This document shows, piece after piece, positions 1 to 10,749 of a stretch of DNA of 64,000 nucleotides. The notes under the pieces were generated by a model. The model was given only the letters and a program-made list of their open reading frames with translations, was not told where the DNA came from and did no database searches. The DNA comes from Diphasiastrum complanatum. Taxonomy: Eukaryota > Streptophyta > Lycopodiopsida > Lycopodiales > Lycopodiaceae. Made by a program: the position numbers and the translations under genes. The stretch's first letter is position 1; each line of letters begins with the position of its first letter. The stretch lies in assembly GCA_029204225.1 (NCBI GenBank), contig CM055101.1, positions 42,496,927 to 42,560,926 on the forward strand, in the 5' to 3' direction.

Positions 1-1214
1 AAAAATATAAAAAAATTGGAAAAATAGCTTATTGCTGAAATTTTTTTAGGGGATCAATGGTCAAACCAGCGTTTTGCCTCTCATAAGTGCAGTAGATGAG
101 GCACAAACAGAGCTTATTTTTAGTAGCTATCCGATTGTCATTTGCTCTGGTTTTCAGTAAATGTTAATGCTACAGTTTGGACTATCAATTGTATGGATGA
201 TGAACACTTTTGCAATTGGTTCACTAGAGATGTGAGTACAATGTACATAGAGTTGGGGGCATAATTATTGGGCCTTTCTCGACGCGCATTTGGACCCCAT
301 TTTTATCTACAGGGGGGCGGTGGCATTTTTATCTACAGTGTCTATATAGCGGGAAGCTCTAGGGGGTTCGGGGGGCGGTAGCCCCCCAAGAAACGGGGGG
401 TTTGGGGGGCAACGTCCCCCAACGGCCCCGACGGTAAGGCCTCTTCATGATTTGGCCTTCCAACTCTCCGAGTGAAAACACACTTTTTGGTGTTTCGCAC
501 CCGAAACAATCTGCAAACTACAAAATCATAATCCCCTCGATCAAAGCTTTCATCTGATACCCATATTGCCTAAAAAAATTTCAAAAAAAAAAAAAATTGA
601 TTCTACACGATTATGGGAAAATCCCGAATTGCGATTGTGAATTGAGATTCTGATCGCGATTCACAACCGTGCTGCAACTATGGTTTGAATATCTTTCTTA
701 GATGTTCTCCATGTGCCCCCCACTATCCCATGGCCTTCCATGACTACTTTAGGAGCCATAAGTTTTTGACAAGATGCAATTATATGGCCAATATCAAAAT
801 TGTTAAAGATGGGTGAAAAATCTTAGTCAATTTCTCATGATCTGAAAGAAAATTCTACTTTGTGCGATCATAGAAGAGGAGCTAGAACTTGTCCGTGAGG
901 TCTCTATTGATCTATTATGCATGATGTAAAATAATGAGCTAATGTGCTTTGTAGCTTATGGGATGCTTCTTGTGCTAACAATTGATATTTTGCAACAATA
1001 ATAGAAACAGTGATTTTCATTGATCATCATGCTGTCTGTATGTACTGAGCATAGCTAAATTACTTGTTAAATCATGGTGGTTGCAAAAATTATATTGTAG
1101 AGTTGTCAGTTCGTTGACAATGCAGCAACTTGGCGGATATAAAATAGCACTGGCCCATTACAATTGGTCTAACAATTTCATGGAACACTATGCCTTAATA
1201 AAATCCGGAGCAGC
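1..1214. other. Unclassified non-coding DNA
   Basis: No convincing protein-coding segment is seen. The stretch holds a GC-rich hairpin-like repeat near 300-436 and otherwise AT-rich sequence with an A tract near 581-597. Clear similarity to the right-hand pirin copy begins only around position 1215, so this lies outside the inverted duplication. Confidence 0.5.
300..436. repeat. GC-rich inverted and G-run repeat
   Basis: Two copies of the word atttttatctaca (near 299 and 328) lead into a block of alternating G-runs and C-runs around 361-436: several runs of five to six G, with C-runs that can pair with them. It stands out sharply from AT-rich surroundings. The block could form stem-loops or G-quadruplexes. 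It resembles short dispersed GC-rich repeats more than coding sequence; its family is not identified. Confidence 0.6.
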
Positions 1215-3712
1215 CTTCCCTATATTGCCAAATTGCATGAGACTAAGTTTTTGGATCAGTGAGCCTGGCCACAACATAGTTTGAGTTGAATTGCCATCCG
1301 GGTCAATGAATTTTGGACCTTCCTTATGATCCTAAGCCTATTTTCGTGCAGCCATTTCAATGAGCAAAAAGTGGGCCCCTTTCTGTTGCTGGGCTTTCAG
1401 CTTGAGATGGAGAGGTGATTTTGTATCCGCCTTGATCTGAAACAGCAATTACAGATTGATGTATTAGATATGGTCTCTACCCTTCTTCGACCAGATTAGG
1501 CACCTCTATACTGTTAAACAGCTACATTGCAGTTTAAATGGGAGCTGCGTCATACTACAAATGGGAAGATTAATTCGAAGAAATGTGCGCGATCTTACCT
1601 CCAATGCATCTCGAGCCTGTAATTCATAGCTTCGGTTGACAGATAAAGCACCTTCAATGCACACCAGATAGGCTTGGCGTTTCCTTTGGAGAACAAACTC
1701 TTGCTCAACATCAGCATCAGGTTCTGATATGTATATATTGACATCTTGGTGTATGGGGATGATCCCTTCTCCGATATCTTCGTGCAGTGGAGCAGCCCCA
1801 TTGTGCCCATCGTAGGTGGTAGCAACATGGTGAATTTTATTGTGTCGGTCTTCCTTGCTGCAAATCAAGGATAATTCCACTCTATTAACCATGCCCCAAG
1901 CTATCAGAAGATTGCAAGGACGTGTTACCAGCCACATGATCAATGATCTTCAGTTTTAGGTAGTCTTTATATACTCAACAAAGAATAGAGGAGTTGATAT
2001 AACTGATTAATAACAAGCATATAGGAAGATTAAAGCCTGAATACAAATAAATGACACCGACCTGAATACACGAGATCCATAGTTCGGGGTAAGCCCGCTC
2101 TGATTGGGTTTGATCCAGATTTGAAGAAAGCGAACCCTGGGAGAGCAGAATCCAACGCAAATTTTAGAAGCTGTAAAATCTAGTTCAGATTGAACTCGTT
2201 CTCTAAAAGCAGGGTTAGATAAGAGCTAAGCAAAAGACAAAAGGAAGAAAACTTGGTTGTCCAGAACTAATGCAGGGAAAAGAATGCCCTATAAAAGATT
2301 TTGTTAGTACTTTTTGTTTGTGCTGTTATTCTTTTCTGAGTGAGTGATGCCTCGGCCTGCACTCATGTACTGTACAGATCCCCGCCCCAATGTCTCTGCA
2401 GTTCCCATGCTGTCATCCCTCACAAGTTAAATGCCAGAAGTGGTGAGCCAAAGCAGCCTAGCGCCTACTTCTTATGAACGCAAACGAAAAAAAGAGAGCA
2501 CTTGGCTCTGAGGTAGGATGTTTGAAAAGAGATATTTGACTTGAATGTCGTTGGCAACTTTTAGATCAATTATGATGCATACGCTACCATTGAATGTGAA
2601 TAAGAAAAGGACGCTGAAAAACCTGTCTTTGTGGGTGAGTTCACCCTCAACAACGTACGTAAAGATCTCCATATCTTTGTGGGGGTGGGTGTCGAAGCCC
2701 GAGTGTGGCTGCCACAACATAACGAAGCCCATGCAAGGTTAGTTTCCTGAGTTAAGTATTATTTATCCATAGCGGGATGAGCATATGATTGTATGATTTT
2801 GTAGACAAATCACTGCAGATGAAAGAATAGGTTACCTTCACCAAATCATCATTTAAAACTCGAAGCACTCCAAAATCCATGTTTTTCGGGCTGTAGTATT
2901 CTGCAAAACTGCGAGAGAAAGAAAGTCATGTAGTGTTAAAAACAGTACAGTGCCTAGCAAGTTTTACAATTTCTGAGAAAGTGAGCCTAACTAAGCCAGG
3001 TTTTTCGTCCTTGATGCATATCCTGGATCTGATGGATGATTTGATGAGCTTCCCAAAATACAGAGCATAATCACTCAAACTGTTGCAAAATTAGGATGAA
3101 ATAAGAAAGGTGAAAGATTGTATGAAATCGTACCTGAAGTGGAAGCGACTCTCAAGCCACGAGGTGGGCGTGGAGACATACAAACTACTGGCAGGAATGT
3201 GCCTCATCATCTTCCTGAGTCCTCACTATTCACAACCAATTCCAATTCACATTATCAGCTCTAATGATCACTTCATCCAACTCCCAATCATGACTTAATT
3301 CCTAAAATTACTGATAGGAGCAACCAAAGGGGCTTTAATTTGATCAAAGCAGTGACCAAATCTGTTGAAAGATCAGTATTCTGAACTGATGTACTTCACC
3401 TGTCTGCCAAATCAAACGTGGGTATAGATTTCTGAAGAATTTGGGTGGCTTGCTTGCCTGAATCTGTAAGCTATGTGAGGTAGTGTGCGAGGAGGCCAGC
3501 GCTCTTGCAGTGGAAGGAAATAACAAAAGACTTGAATCCAATGCAATTTGTGATACGCATATATTTATATATAGAAAAAGGGACGACTCTTGAAGTCCTG
3601 AGTCTTGAGTATTCATTTTTTTTTGACGTGTGGGCCGTCGCGGTGTGAAAGGTGGTCTATTAGCTTGGCATTGTGAATGGTGAAGTGGCAAGGCGTCATG
3701 AAGTTCATGAAT
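1215..3712 (-). repeat. Left arm of inverted pirin-gene duplication
   Basis: This segment aligns, as its reverse complement, with 6865-9215. Similarity covers the promoter, all exons and introns and the region past the stop codon, so the duplication was of genomic DNA and not a retrocopy. Edges are estimated by eye: the outer edge is near 1215 and the inner edge near 3700-3712, where both copies still share a TGACG-containing stretch upstream of the TATA box. Confidence 0.8.
1338..3210 (-). CDS. Pirin-like bicupin protein (YhhW/quercetinase type), apparently intact
   Basis: Spliced CDS on the minus strand: 3210-3134, 2908-2836, 2708-2623, 2409-2311, 2136-2062, 1857-1599, 1436-1338. Every intron is GT..AG, and the exons total 768 nt, giving 255 residues and a TAG stop. 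The N-terminal cupin carries HPH (residues 58-60) and THSE (101-104), which fit the His/His/His/Glu metal site of pirins such as E. coli YhhW, where bacterial members have quercetin dioxygenase activity. The C-terminal cupin includes QDVNIYISE, a [12 protein letters not shown] stretch and a terminal GAHFLLIEM. Length is close to the bacterial family (about 230). The start is the first of two adjacent ATGs in the second exon. An upstream exon (3400 to about 3480) matches the right copy, but its ATG has become ATA with a net 8-nt loss, so here it can only be 5' UTR. The substrate in plants is unknown; cytosolic or nuclear location is inferred from the absence of a signal peptide. Confidence 0.85.
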
Positions 3713-3720
3713 TGTATAGG
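3399..3720 (-). promoter_or_regulatory. Promoter and 5' leader exon of left pirin-like gene
   Basis: A TATA box reading TATATAAATAT on the minus strand lies at 3571-3561. It is followed by a leader exon ending at 3400 (donor cag/gtgaag). The same 11-base TATA box and downstream ATGCG occur before the right copy, and a TGACG motif (minus strand, near 3699) is also shared. Conservation of upstream sequence between the copies supports this as the real promoter. The leader exon is not open from its ATA position. Confidence 0.65.
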
Positions 3721-4085
3721 GAAAGAGCTAATTTGGCACCTTGTTGGCCTACAAGGTTCCCAATGCCCATCTCCCACATGCCGTCAAACATCCAGAAGAA
3801 ATAATGTGGAATGGGGCGGGGGGTTCTGGGTAAGGTGCATGGAACATGGAGGTAGCCTGTATAGGGCTCCTCACGGGATCCCTTGATGCTCTTTACCTGG
3901 GTGGAATTCCATAATACAAAGTAGCACATTAAAGCCCATTTCTTACAAAGAATAATGCCAAAATTGCTTACAAGGAAAATCTTAATGTTGCAATCCAATG
4001 TCTGTAATTGACGTTTTCTTGTTTTTAAGTACTTTCGGGGCCCTATATTTTTTTCTCTCAATAGACCAAGATGCAACTTGTTGTG

Positions 4086-4093
<8 letters not shown>

Positions 4094-4132
<39 letters not shown>
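4094..4132. repeat. (GA)n microsatellite
   Basis: About 19 uninterrupted GA units. The open frames crossing it are artefacts of the repeat. Confidence 0.95.
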
Positions 4133-4134
<2 letters not shown>

Positions 4135-5234
4135 TCCAATTACATGCGATAATGACCAATTGGTTGGGCCATTGCCACTCATAATCCGGTCCCCGAGCAG
4201 GTCGTGGCCTCTCGATACTCGCAACATGAGTCCCAGATTATTTGTGGTAATGGCCCTTCCAATGGCCACTACCTAGTACATAATGTATGAGCCTTAGTAA
4301 CATGGTAGATGCTACTGTTGGTCACAATCCAATATCCATAATGTATGAATGTTACGATGTATTCACATGAGAGCGAGCATGTGGCCCATTTTTGACGTCA
4401 AGAACAGCAGCTTGGCTCTCTTCCCACCTTCTATTCTGCATTTGCTCCACCCATTGTATCCTCCTGTCAACTGAGTCAGCCTTCCCAACAAACTGCTTTG
4501 TGAGAATTGTTGAACTCCCTGAGTCGGCCTACATTCAATGCCTTGCCATTTCTAGCATCTTTCCATCACCTGGCTGCAACAAAATATCACATGGTTGCAC
4601 AAAATCTCAATATGGACCAACATATAATAGATGCTTCAAGATGATTAGTATATATCAATGAAGAAAGACTCAATGTGCTGAGAAAGGCTCAATGTACTGA
4701 ATCATAATAAATGTCAAGTTTTTTGTCCAGAGCCACAATCACAACTATCTTAGAGGGGTGAGTGTATTTTGTACCACCACTACAATGATAGTGATGGTGC
4801 GTCAACCACCTCATGGAGATGGGAGACGATACTAGCATCTCTCCAAAATGGTGGTATCATCTCCACCCTCAGATTTCTGTGACACTACCAGTGGTGGTGT
4901 GGAATCTGTTGCTCCATCTTTGAGCATATTAAAAAGGTAAAGCTAACTCATTGAAAGACTTGGATGGAGTCTAATTATTCATTATGGATTCAATTGTTGT
5001 TACATACTAATTGACAAGCCAAAGGTATTTGTGTCGAAGACATGGTTTAGATAATCCAAGTTCATTCTTCAACACACAACCTGAGATGTTTCTCCTCCCC
5101 TCTCCTTTCATCCATTATTGTGCAATTAATAGTTGTCTTGAAAATCCAAAGGTAATTGTGTCTAACACTCTATTTAGACTGAGTTCATGCTCCAACAAAT
5201 ATATAAATGACTTTTCCCACCCCTTTTCCGTTCG

Positions 5235-5950
5235 ATTAATTCCTCTACTTTTCTAAATCCATGTTAATCTAGTTCCATTCATATTGTTGTAGTTTTACAT
5301 GCAGTCGCACAGTCTGCAGAAATACTCTAATTATCGAAGACAAGCAAGAGAGTGGCAGTCCGACTTGTCGAAGTTATCCGACTTGTCGGAGTTGTCGGAA
5401 AAGCCCGACTTGGCCGACTTATCGGGAAGTCTGACTTGTCAAGTCAACTGACTATGGTTGAGGACCATCAAACGACTATCCCGACTTTATTGACAATCGA
5501 CAATGACACGCTCAGCTCCGAACAATCGAAGCCTTCTCACGCCCACTTCCTATAGTGTGCAACTACTTGGACAATGACAACAATTGCCATGATCTACCTC
5601 AAATGGCGCAACGACTCCATACATATGCACAAATGTAAATTGTATATAGTTGATTATTGTAATCAATTCAACACAGAGAGACATATCATTTTTAAAAACT
5701 AGACGAGATAGGCTGATTTTGATATACGCTCGAGCGCTCATAGACGCCGAGATGACAACATATTAGAGAAAGAGATAGTAGATGCTTTCATGCATTGATT
5801 CTTTCTTCCTTTTCAGACTGATTGTCAAAATAAGCTCATATTTGTCACATATCTTAGTTAGCTTTGTGAGCATGCGGTTTTGTCTGCTATTGTTTTGTGC
5901 TCACCAGCATCATCTGACTTGTATTCTCGGGAATTTCACATTCCAACTTC
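5235..5950. repeat. Dispersed repeat, copy 1
   Basis: Blocks here recur in the same order and orientation at about 56238-56960: the ctaaatcc.atgttaatct and cacagtctgca blocks, then tagatgcttt..gcat.gatt, ttagctttgtga, gcggttt.t and ttgtgctcac. The two copies are diverged and indel-rich. No protein or clear terminal repeats are seen; it may be LTR or non-autonomous element sequence. Confidence 0.5.
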
Positions 5951-6864
5951 AGAGTGCCAATTCCAACTCACTGAGGAATGAGTGGGAATAAACTCACCTC
6001 CAAATCCAAAGGTTGAGAAGCCTGGCCAACCATACCTATTTGCTATAGACCCGAGGGAGGGGAAGGAGGGCGGGAGCTGGACATCTTGGAAAGAGGCAAG
6101 AGTGAAGAGGTGAGGGGGGAAGGAAGCAAGAGGGCTTACCACAGGCTGAGCAAGTGGAGACATAGGAGGAAAGACCGAGGAGGACGGGGAAAGAAAGTTG
6201 GCAGTGAAGAAGGAGAGGGCACAACAGTATGTAGCGCATTGACAACAACAGAAACACAACCGAGGAAGCAACAACGCACTCAGTAGCAGTAGAGGTGACT
6301 AGAGGGTAGGAGGGGAAGGAGCAATTGATGGAGGAGGAGGAAGGTCTTGGAAATCTTGCTCTTGAAAAAAGGAGAGTAGACAATTTGGAAACTGAGAAGA
6401 AGAGCCGAAATCATTCAATGGGAGTGGATTTGAAGTGGGAATCTCCGAGGCACAAGCTTGCAAATAGGAGAAATCATCTCCAACACATGCAGGGACAATG
6501 TCGCACACACGCCTTCCTCAAAAATCGCCATCTCTATGTCGACGGGCATCAACTTCTCCTCCATCGATGCTAGTTGGATCCTATATAACCTACTAGGCTA
6601 TTTTAAAAAAGTCACATAAAAATACTCATCACCACTCTAAAAAAATTGCAAAAGCCTTAATCTTAAACTTACTATTTTTAAAAAGTTTAATTATCATGAT
6701 CTAAAAAGAAAAAACCCTTCAGATTGTTACACTTGGGGGAGGCCCCTATCCGCCTTCCTCGTGGGTTGGGAATGGATTTGTCCAAGTTTGACGTCAGCTG
6801 GACGAAGGGCATTCGAACCTTCTGCCCTCTACGCCAAGAAGTTGCCAACTCTCTCTCTCTTTAC

Positions 6865-7032
6865 AATTTATTCATGACGACCGTCATGACGTCTTGCCAC
6901 TTCACCCGTGACAATGCGGAGGTAATACATCACCTTTCACGCACCCGTCAAAACAAAATCATGAGCTCCCTTATATAAATATGCGTTACTAGAGCACTGC
7001 CCTCTTTATTCCTCCTTGTACTACTACCTCAC
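6865..7032 (+). promoter_or_regulatory. Promoter of right pirin-like copy
   Basis: TATATAAATAT lies at 6972-6982, about 50 bases before the ATG at 7033. A TGACGTCT element lies near 6887, and both the TATA box and the TGACG are shared with the left copy. Transcription start is inferred to be near 7005-7012. Confidence 0.55.
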
Positions 7033-9087
7033 ATGGCTTACAAGAGCTTACAGACAGGCAAGCAAGTCGCCCACATTCTTCAGAAAGCTATACCTCTATT
7101 TGATTTTGCAGACAGGTGAAGTACATTACTTCAGAAAACTGATCTTTTATCAAATTTGGTTACTGTTTTGATCAAATTAAAGGGCCTTTGGTTGTTCTTA
7201 TCAGTAATTCTACAAACCCATGATTGAGAGTTTGAACGTTAGAGCTGATCATGTAAATTGCAATTGGTTGTGGAGTATAGTAAGGACTCATGAGGAGGAT
7301 GATCAGGCACATTCCTGCCAATAGTTTGTATGTCTCCACGCCCACCTCATGGCTTGAGAGTCGCTTCACTTCAGGTCAAATCTGATACAATGTTTCCCCT
7401 TTCTTATTTGATCTTAATTTCGCAGCACTTTATGCTCTCTATTTTGTGAAGCTCATCAAATCATCCATCAGACACCTCCTAATAATATTGGAATAATCCA
7501 GGATATGCATCAAGGACGGACGAAAAATCTCGCTTCGTTAGGCTCACTTTCTCAGAACTGTAAGACTTGCTAGGCACTGTACTGTTCTTAACACTGCATG
7601 ACTTTCTTTCTCTAGCAGTTGTGCAGAATACTACAACCCCAAAAACATGGATTTTGGAGTGCTTCGAGTTTTTAATGATGATTTGGTGGAGGTAACGCAG
7701 TGATTTATCTACAAATTCATACAATCATATGCTCATTCCGTTATTGATTAATACTACTTAACTTAACTCAGGAAACTAATCTTACATGGGCTTCTTCTGT
7801 TGGGGCAGCCACACTCGGGCTTCGACACCCACCCCCACAGAGATATGGAGATTTTTACGCACGTTGTTGAGGGTGAACTCACCCACAAAGACAGGTTTCT
7901 CACTGTCTCAGCCTCCTTTTCTTAATTCACATTCAATGATAGCGTAGGAATATGTGTGATCTAAAAGTTGCTTATGCCATTCAAGTCAAGCAGCTAGATG
8001 AAATATCTCGTTTCAAGCATCCTAACTACAGATCCAAGTGCTAGTTTTCGTTTGCATTAAAAAGCAGTCGCTAGGCTGCTTTGACTCACCCATTCTGACG
8101 TTCAATTTGTGAGGGATGGCAGCATGGGAACTGCAGAGACATTGGGGCGGGGATCTGTACAGTACATGAGTGCAGGCCAAGGCATCACTCACTCAGAAAA
8201 GAATAACAGCACGAACAAAATCTTTCATATGGTCATCCTTTACCGGCAGTAGTTCTTGACAACCAAGTTTTCTTCCTTTTGTCTTTTGCTTAATTCTTAT
8301 CCAACTGCGTTATCAGAGCACGAGTTCAAACTTCAATCTGAACTAGATTTTATAGCTTTTAAAGTTTGCGCTGGATGCTGCTGTCGCAGGGTTCGCTTTC
8401 TTCAAATCTGGATCAGAACGGGATTACTCCGAACTATGGGTCTCCAATCAGAACGGGACTACCTAAAACTGAAGATCAGTGATCACGTGGCTGCTAACAC
8501 ATCCTTCCCTTCGATCGATTCCTTACGTGCATGCTTAATTGAATGGATTAATTATTTTTTATTTGCAGCAATGAAGACCGGCACAATAGAATTCAACATG
8601 CTGCTACCAGCTACGATGGGCACAATGGGGCTGCTCCACTGCATAAAGATACCGGAGAAGGGATCATCCCCATACACCAAGATGTCAATATATACATATC
8701 AGAACCTGATGCTGGTGTTGAGCAAGAGTTTGTTCTCCAAAGGAAACGCCAAGCCTATTTGGTGTGCATTGAGGGTGCTTTATCTGTCAACCAAAGCTAT
8801 GTCGAATTACACGCTCGAGATGCATTGGAGGTAAGATCCCGCACATCTCTTCAAATTAATCTTCCCACTTGTATATGACGCAGCTCCCATTTAAACGGCA
8901 ATGTAGCTGTTCAACACTATAGAGGTGCTTAATCTGGTCGAAGAAAGGTAGAAACCATATCTAATACATCAATCTGTAATTGCCGTTCCAGATCAAAGCG
9001 GACACAAAATCACCTCTTCATCTCAAGCTGAAAGCCCAGCAACAGAAAGGAGCCCACTTTTTGCTCATTGAAATGGCTGCACAATAG
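7033..9087 (+). pseudogene. Pirin-like gene copy, disrupted
   Basis: Recognisable exons: 7033-7115, about 7295-7374, 7619-7691, 7809-7894, 8123 to about 8220, 8390 to about 8440, 8569-8830, 8992-9087 (TAG). It keeps an ATG in the leader exon (MAYKSLQTGKQ...) that the left copy lost, the HPHRDMEI and THSE metal motifs, and the full C-terminal cupin. Damage relative to the left copy: one C missing in exon 2 (tcgcttcac against tcgcttccac) shifts the frame. The exon 5 donor region has lost about 11 bases. Exon 6 has lost 10 bases between atca words, and its 3' end plus the following donor and intron start are gone or rearranged. The acceptor of exon 2 is shifted three bases. A full-length product is not expected; transcription is possible because the promoter is kept. 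Confidence 0.8.
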
Positions 9088-9330
9088 TAGGCTTAGGATC
9101 ATCAGAAAGGTTCAAAATTGATCGACGCGGATGGCAATTGGAACTCAAACTATGTTCTGGCCAGGCTGACTGATCCCAGAAATTAGTCTCATGGGATTTG
9201 GCAATACACGGAAGTATTTACAAGGAACTTCTAATCATTTTTTGTTTAATAAATTTGTGAGATTTGATACTTTCCCACGGATTACCTAGAGTTATGAAAT
9301 CAATTTGGACCAATTCTAACCCGGCTACTT

Positions 9331-9418
9331 AAGGAAGTGCACCGCATTCACTCCCTGCTGCACCATGTCAAGGAAGTGCACCGCATTCACTCTCTGCTGC
9401 ACCATGTCAAGGAGTGCA
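9331..9418. repeat. 39-bp tandem duplication
   Basis: Two almost identical 39-bp units (starting at 9331 and 9370, differing at about one base) are followed by a partial third unit. Each contains gtgcaccgcattcact and ctgctgcaccatgtc. No function is evident. Confidence 0.85.
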
Positions 9419-9429
9419 TCTGTGGATCA

Positions 9430-9830
9430 CAAAGTGTTAGAATGAATCACAGCGAGGAAGATGATAGCATGAAAGGCAGAATCTACAAACACTCAATTGA
9501 TCAATCATAAAGCAAAATCACACACATACAAAAGCGAACTCTTGATTACAAAAGGCGTGATCATAGCCTCACAAAGCATGTACATATATCTGCATGCTAG
9601 TGTCATGCCAAGATTCTATATAATGTGCAATATGATGACTATCGTATTCACACCTACCTCGTATGATATCCTTCGTATTCACATCTACGTATTCACAGCT
9701 ATCTAACGTGGCATCAAGCATGCCAAGAAAACTTCGACTAATCCTACAAATTCTAGATACATGAGAGATACATTCGCGATGAGCCATGTGACTGAAGACG
9801 GTTAGCAGTGACCGTTGGTGTCATGTGACA
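9430..9830 (-). mobile_element. Copia-1 3' terminal region (LTR) on minus strand
   Basis: Read on the minus strand, the bases after the Copia-2 target duplication complete the end of the Copia-1 polyprotein with a stop codon, then a purine-rich stretch (near 9840-9832). TGTCACATGACACC then opens at 9830 as a likely LTR start. The LTR end is not certain; a candidate CA end lies near 9430. No second copy is in the window for comparison. Confidence 0.5.
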
Positions 9831-9862
9831 TGGATCCCCATCTCAATGTTATTCGTCTCCTC

Positions 9863-10539
9863 TGTGAAAGTACTGTACTTTAGGACCATAAATGGATCTA
9901 CAAAAGATCCACAAGAGTGATTGGATGCTTGCTTAACAATCTATCAAAAAACTAGACACAAAAAAGTTGATCTAGATTGGCAGTTTGACAAACAACAAGC
10001 ATTAACAATCAAAAGCATTGATCAACATTGAAATCCGAGCCCACACGTGTGTAATACAGGCTATAGTACGGCCTTCAACCTGAGAAACAAGTAGAAATTG
10101 ATTTGGTTTCATTTGGATCACAAAAACTCAATGTACATAGTGAACTAGCTTGAGATTGCCAATGAGCTCCAAAAATTTTCTATCTTCTCACTATGGAGAG
10201 AGGGAATACATAGCAAATTCAACTTCCTTCTTGAAGTTAGGTGGATTTCCAGCATGTAAGACCTAAAATGAAACCCTAGTCTATTTCCTAGAGTTATGCT
10301 TGGTAGGTAGCTAGTTGGTCAAATTTTCACCTTAAACTTAGGTGTAGGTCCTATAAAGTAGGGATGACCACCAAATAGACATGACCAACTCTCTTGACTT
10401 GACCTAACCTACATTAGGATGGGTTTCCCATGTGGCATCATGGCCTCACATGTGTGGGACCCACTTGTGTACACAATTTACACTATTCTACATGGTTTTT
10501 GATCAAGCTAGATTTGCCAATTTTTGGCAATTCTTCACA
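9863..10539 (-). repeat. Copia-2 3' LTR (677 bp)
   Basis: The minus strand reads TGTGAAGAATTGCC at 10539 through GTACTTTCACA at 9863. The purine tract GAGGAGGAG lies directly upstream (10540-10548). The partner LTR at 16215-16891 is in the opposite orientation and has exactly the same length, with about eight substitutions noticed, so insertion was fairly recent. The base block just outside the end (9862-9858, minus strand) is GAGGA. Confidence 0.9.
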
Positions 10540-10749
10540 CTCCTCCTCAAATTTAGCTTGATCTATTTGCAACTCTCTTGATAGATGAATGAAAGCTTTT
10601 AGAAGTGTCTAAAAAATCCAGCTACAAACAAGGAACTTTTGAGACTCCAATAGAGAATGATGTCCATGAAGGATCTTTCACCACCTCTTAGAGGATCCCT
10701 TACAAGATGTTCCATAAATGTGTCTATATACATGTAGCACACTTCAAAA

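Larger units (their letters stand above)
3713..6864. other. Spacer between the inverted pirin-like copies
   Basis: No gene is supported. It contains a (GA)n microsatellite (4094-4132), a dispersed repeat (about 5235-5950) with a relative near 56.2-57.0 kb, and short tandem-like GTCGG/CCGACTT words near 5355-5440. The longest open frames are low-complexity shadows. Near 6806-6830 the minus strand carries a GGTTCGAATGCC word inside a 5-bp stem, like a tRNA-derived SINE B box. Confidence 0.5.
6865..9215 (+). repeat. Right arm of inverted pirin-gene duplication
   Basis: Reverse-complement partner of 1215-3712, carrying the same promoter, exon order and introns. Several indels relative to the left arm fall inside exons. 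Similarity fades after about 9215, just past the shared downstream word ggcaat/attgcc. Confidence 0.8.

Noticed and set aside
3344-3691. 115-codon minus-strand frame upstream of the left pirin copy
   Set aside because: It spans the promoter, TATA box and leader exon in a frame different from the conserved one.
8256-8834. 192-codon open frame on the plus strand over the right pirin copy
   Set aside because: It reads the wrong frame through exons 6-7. The true pirin frame is one base off and matches the left copy.
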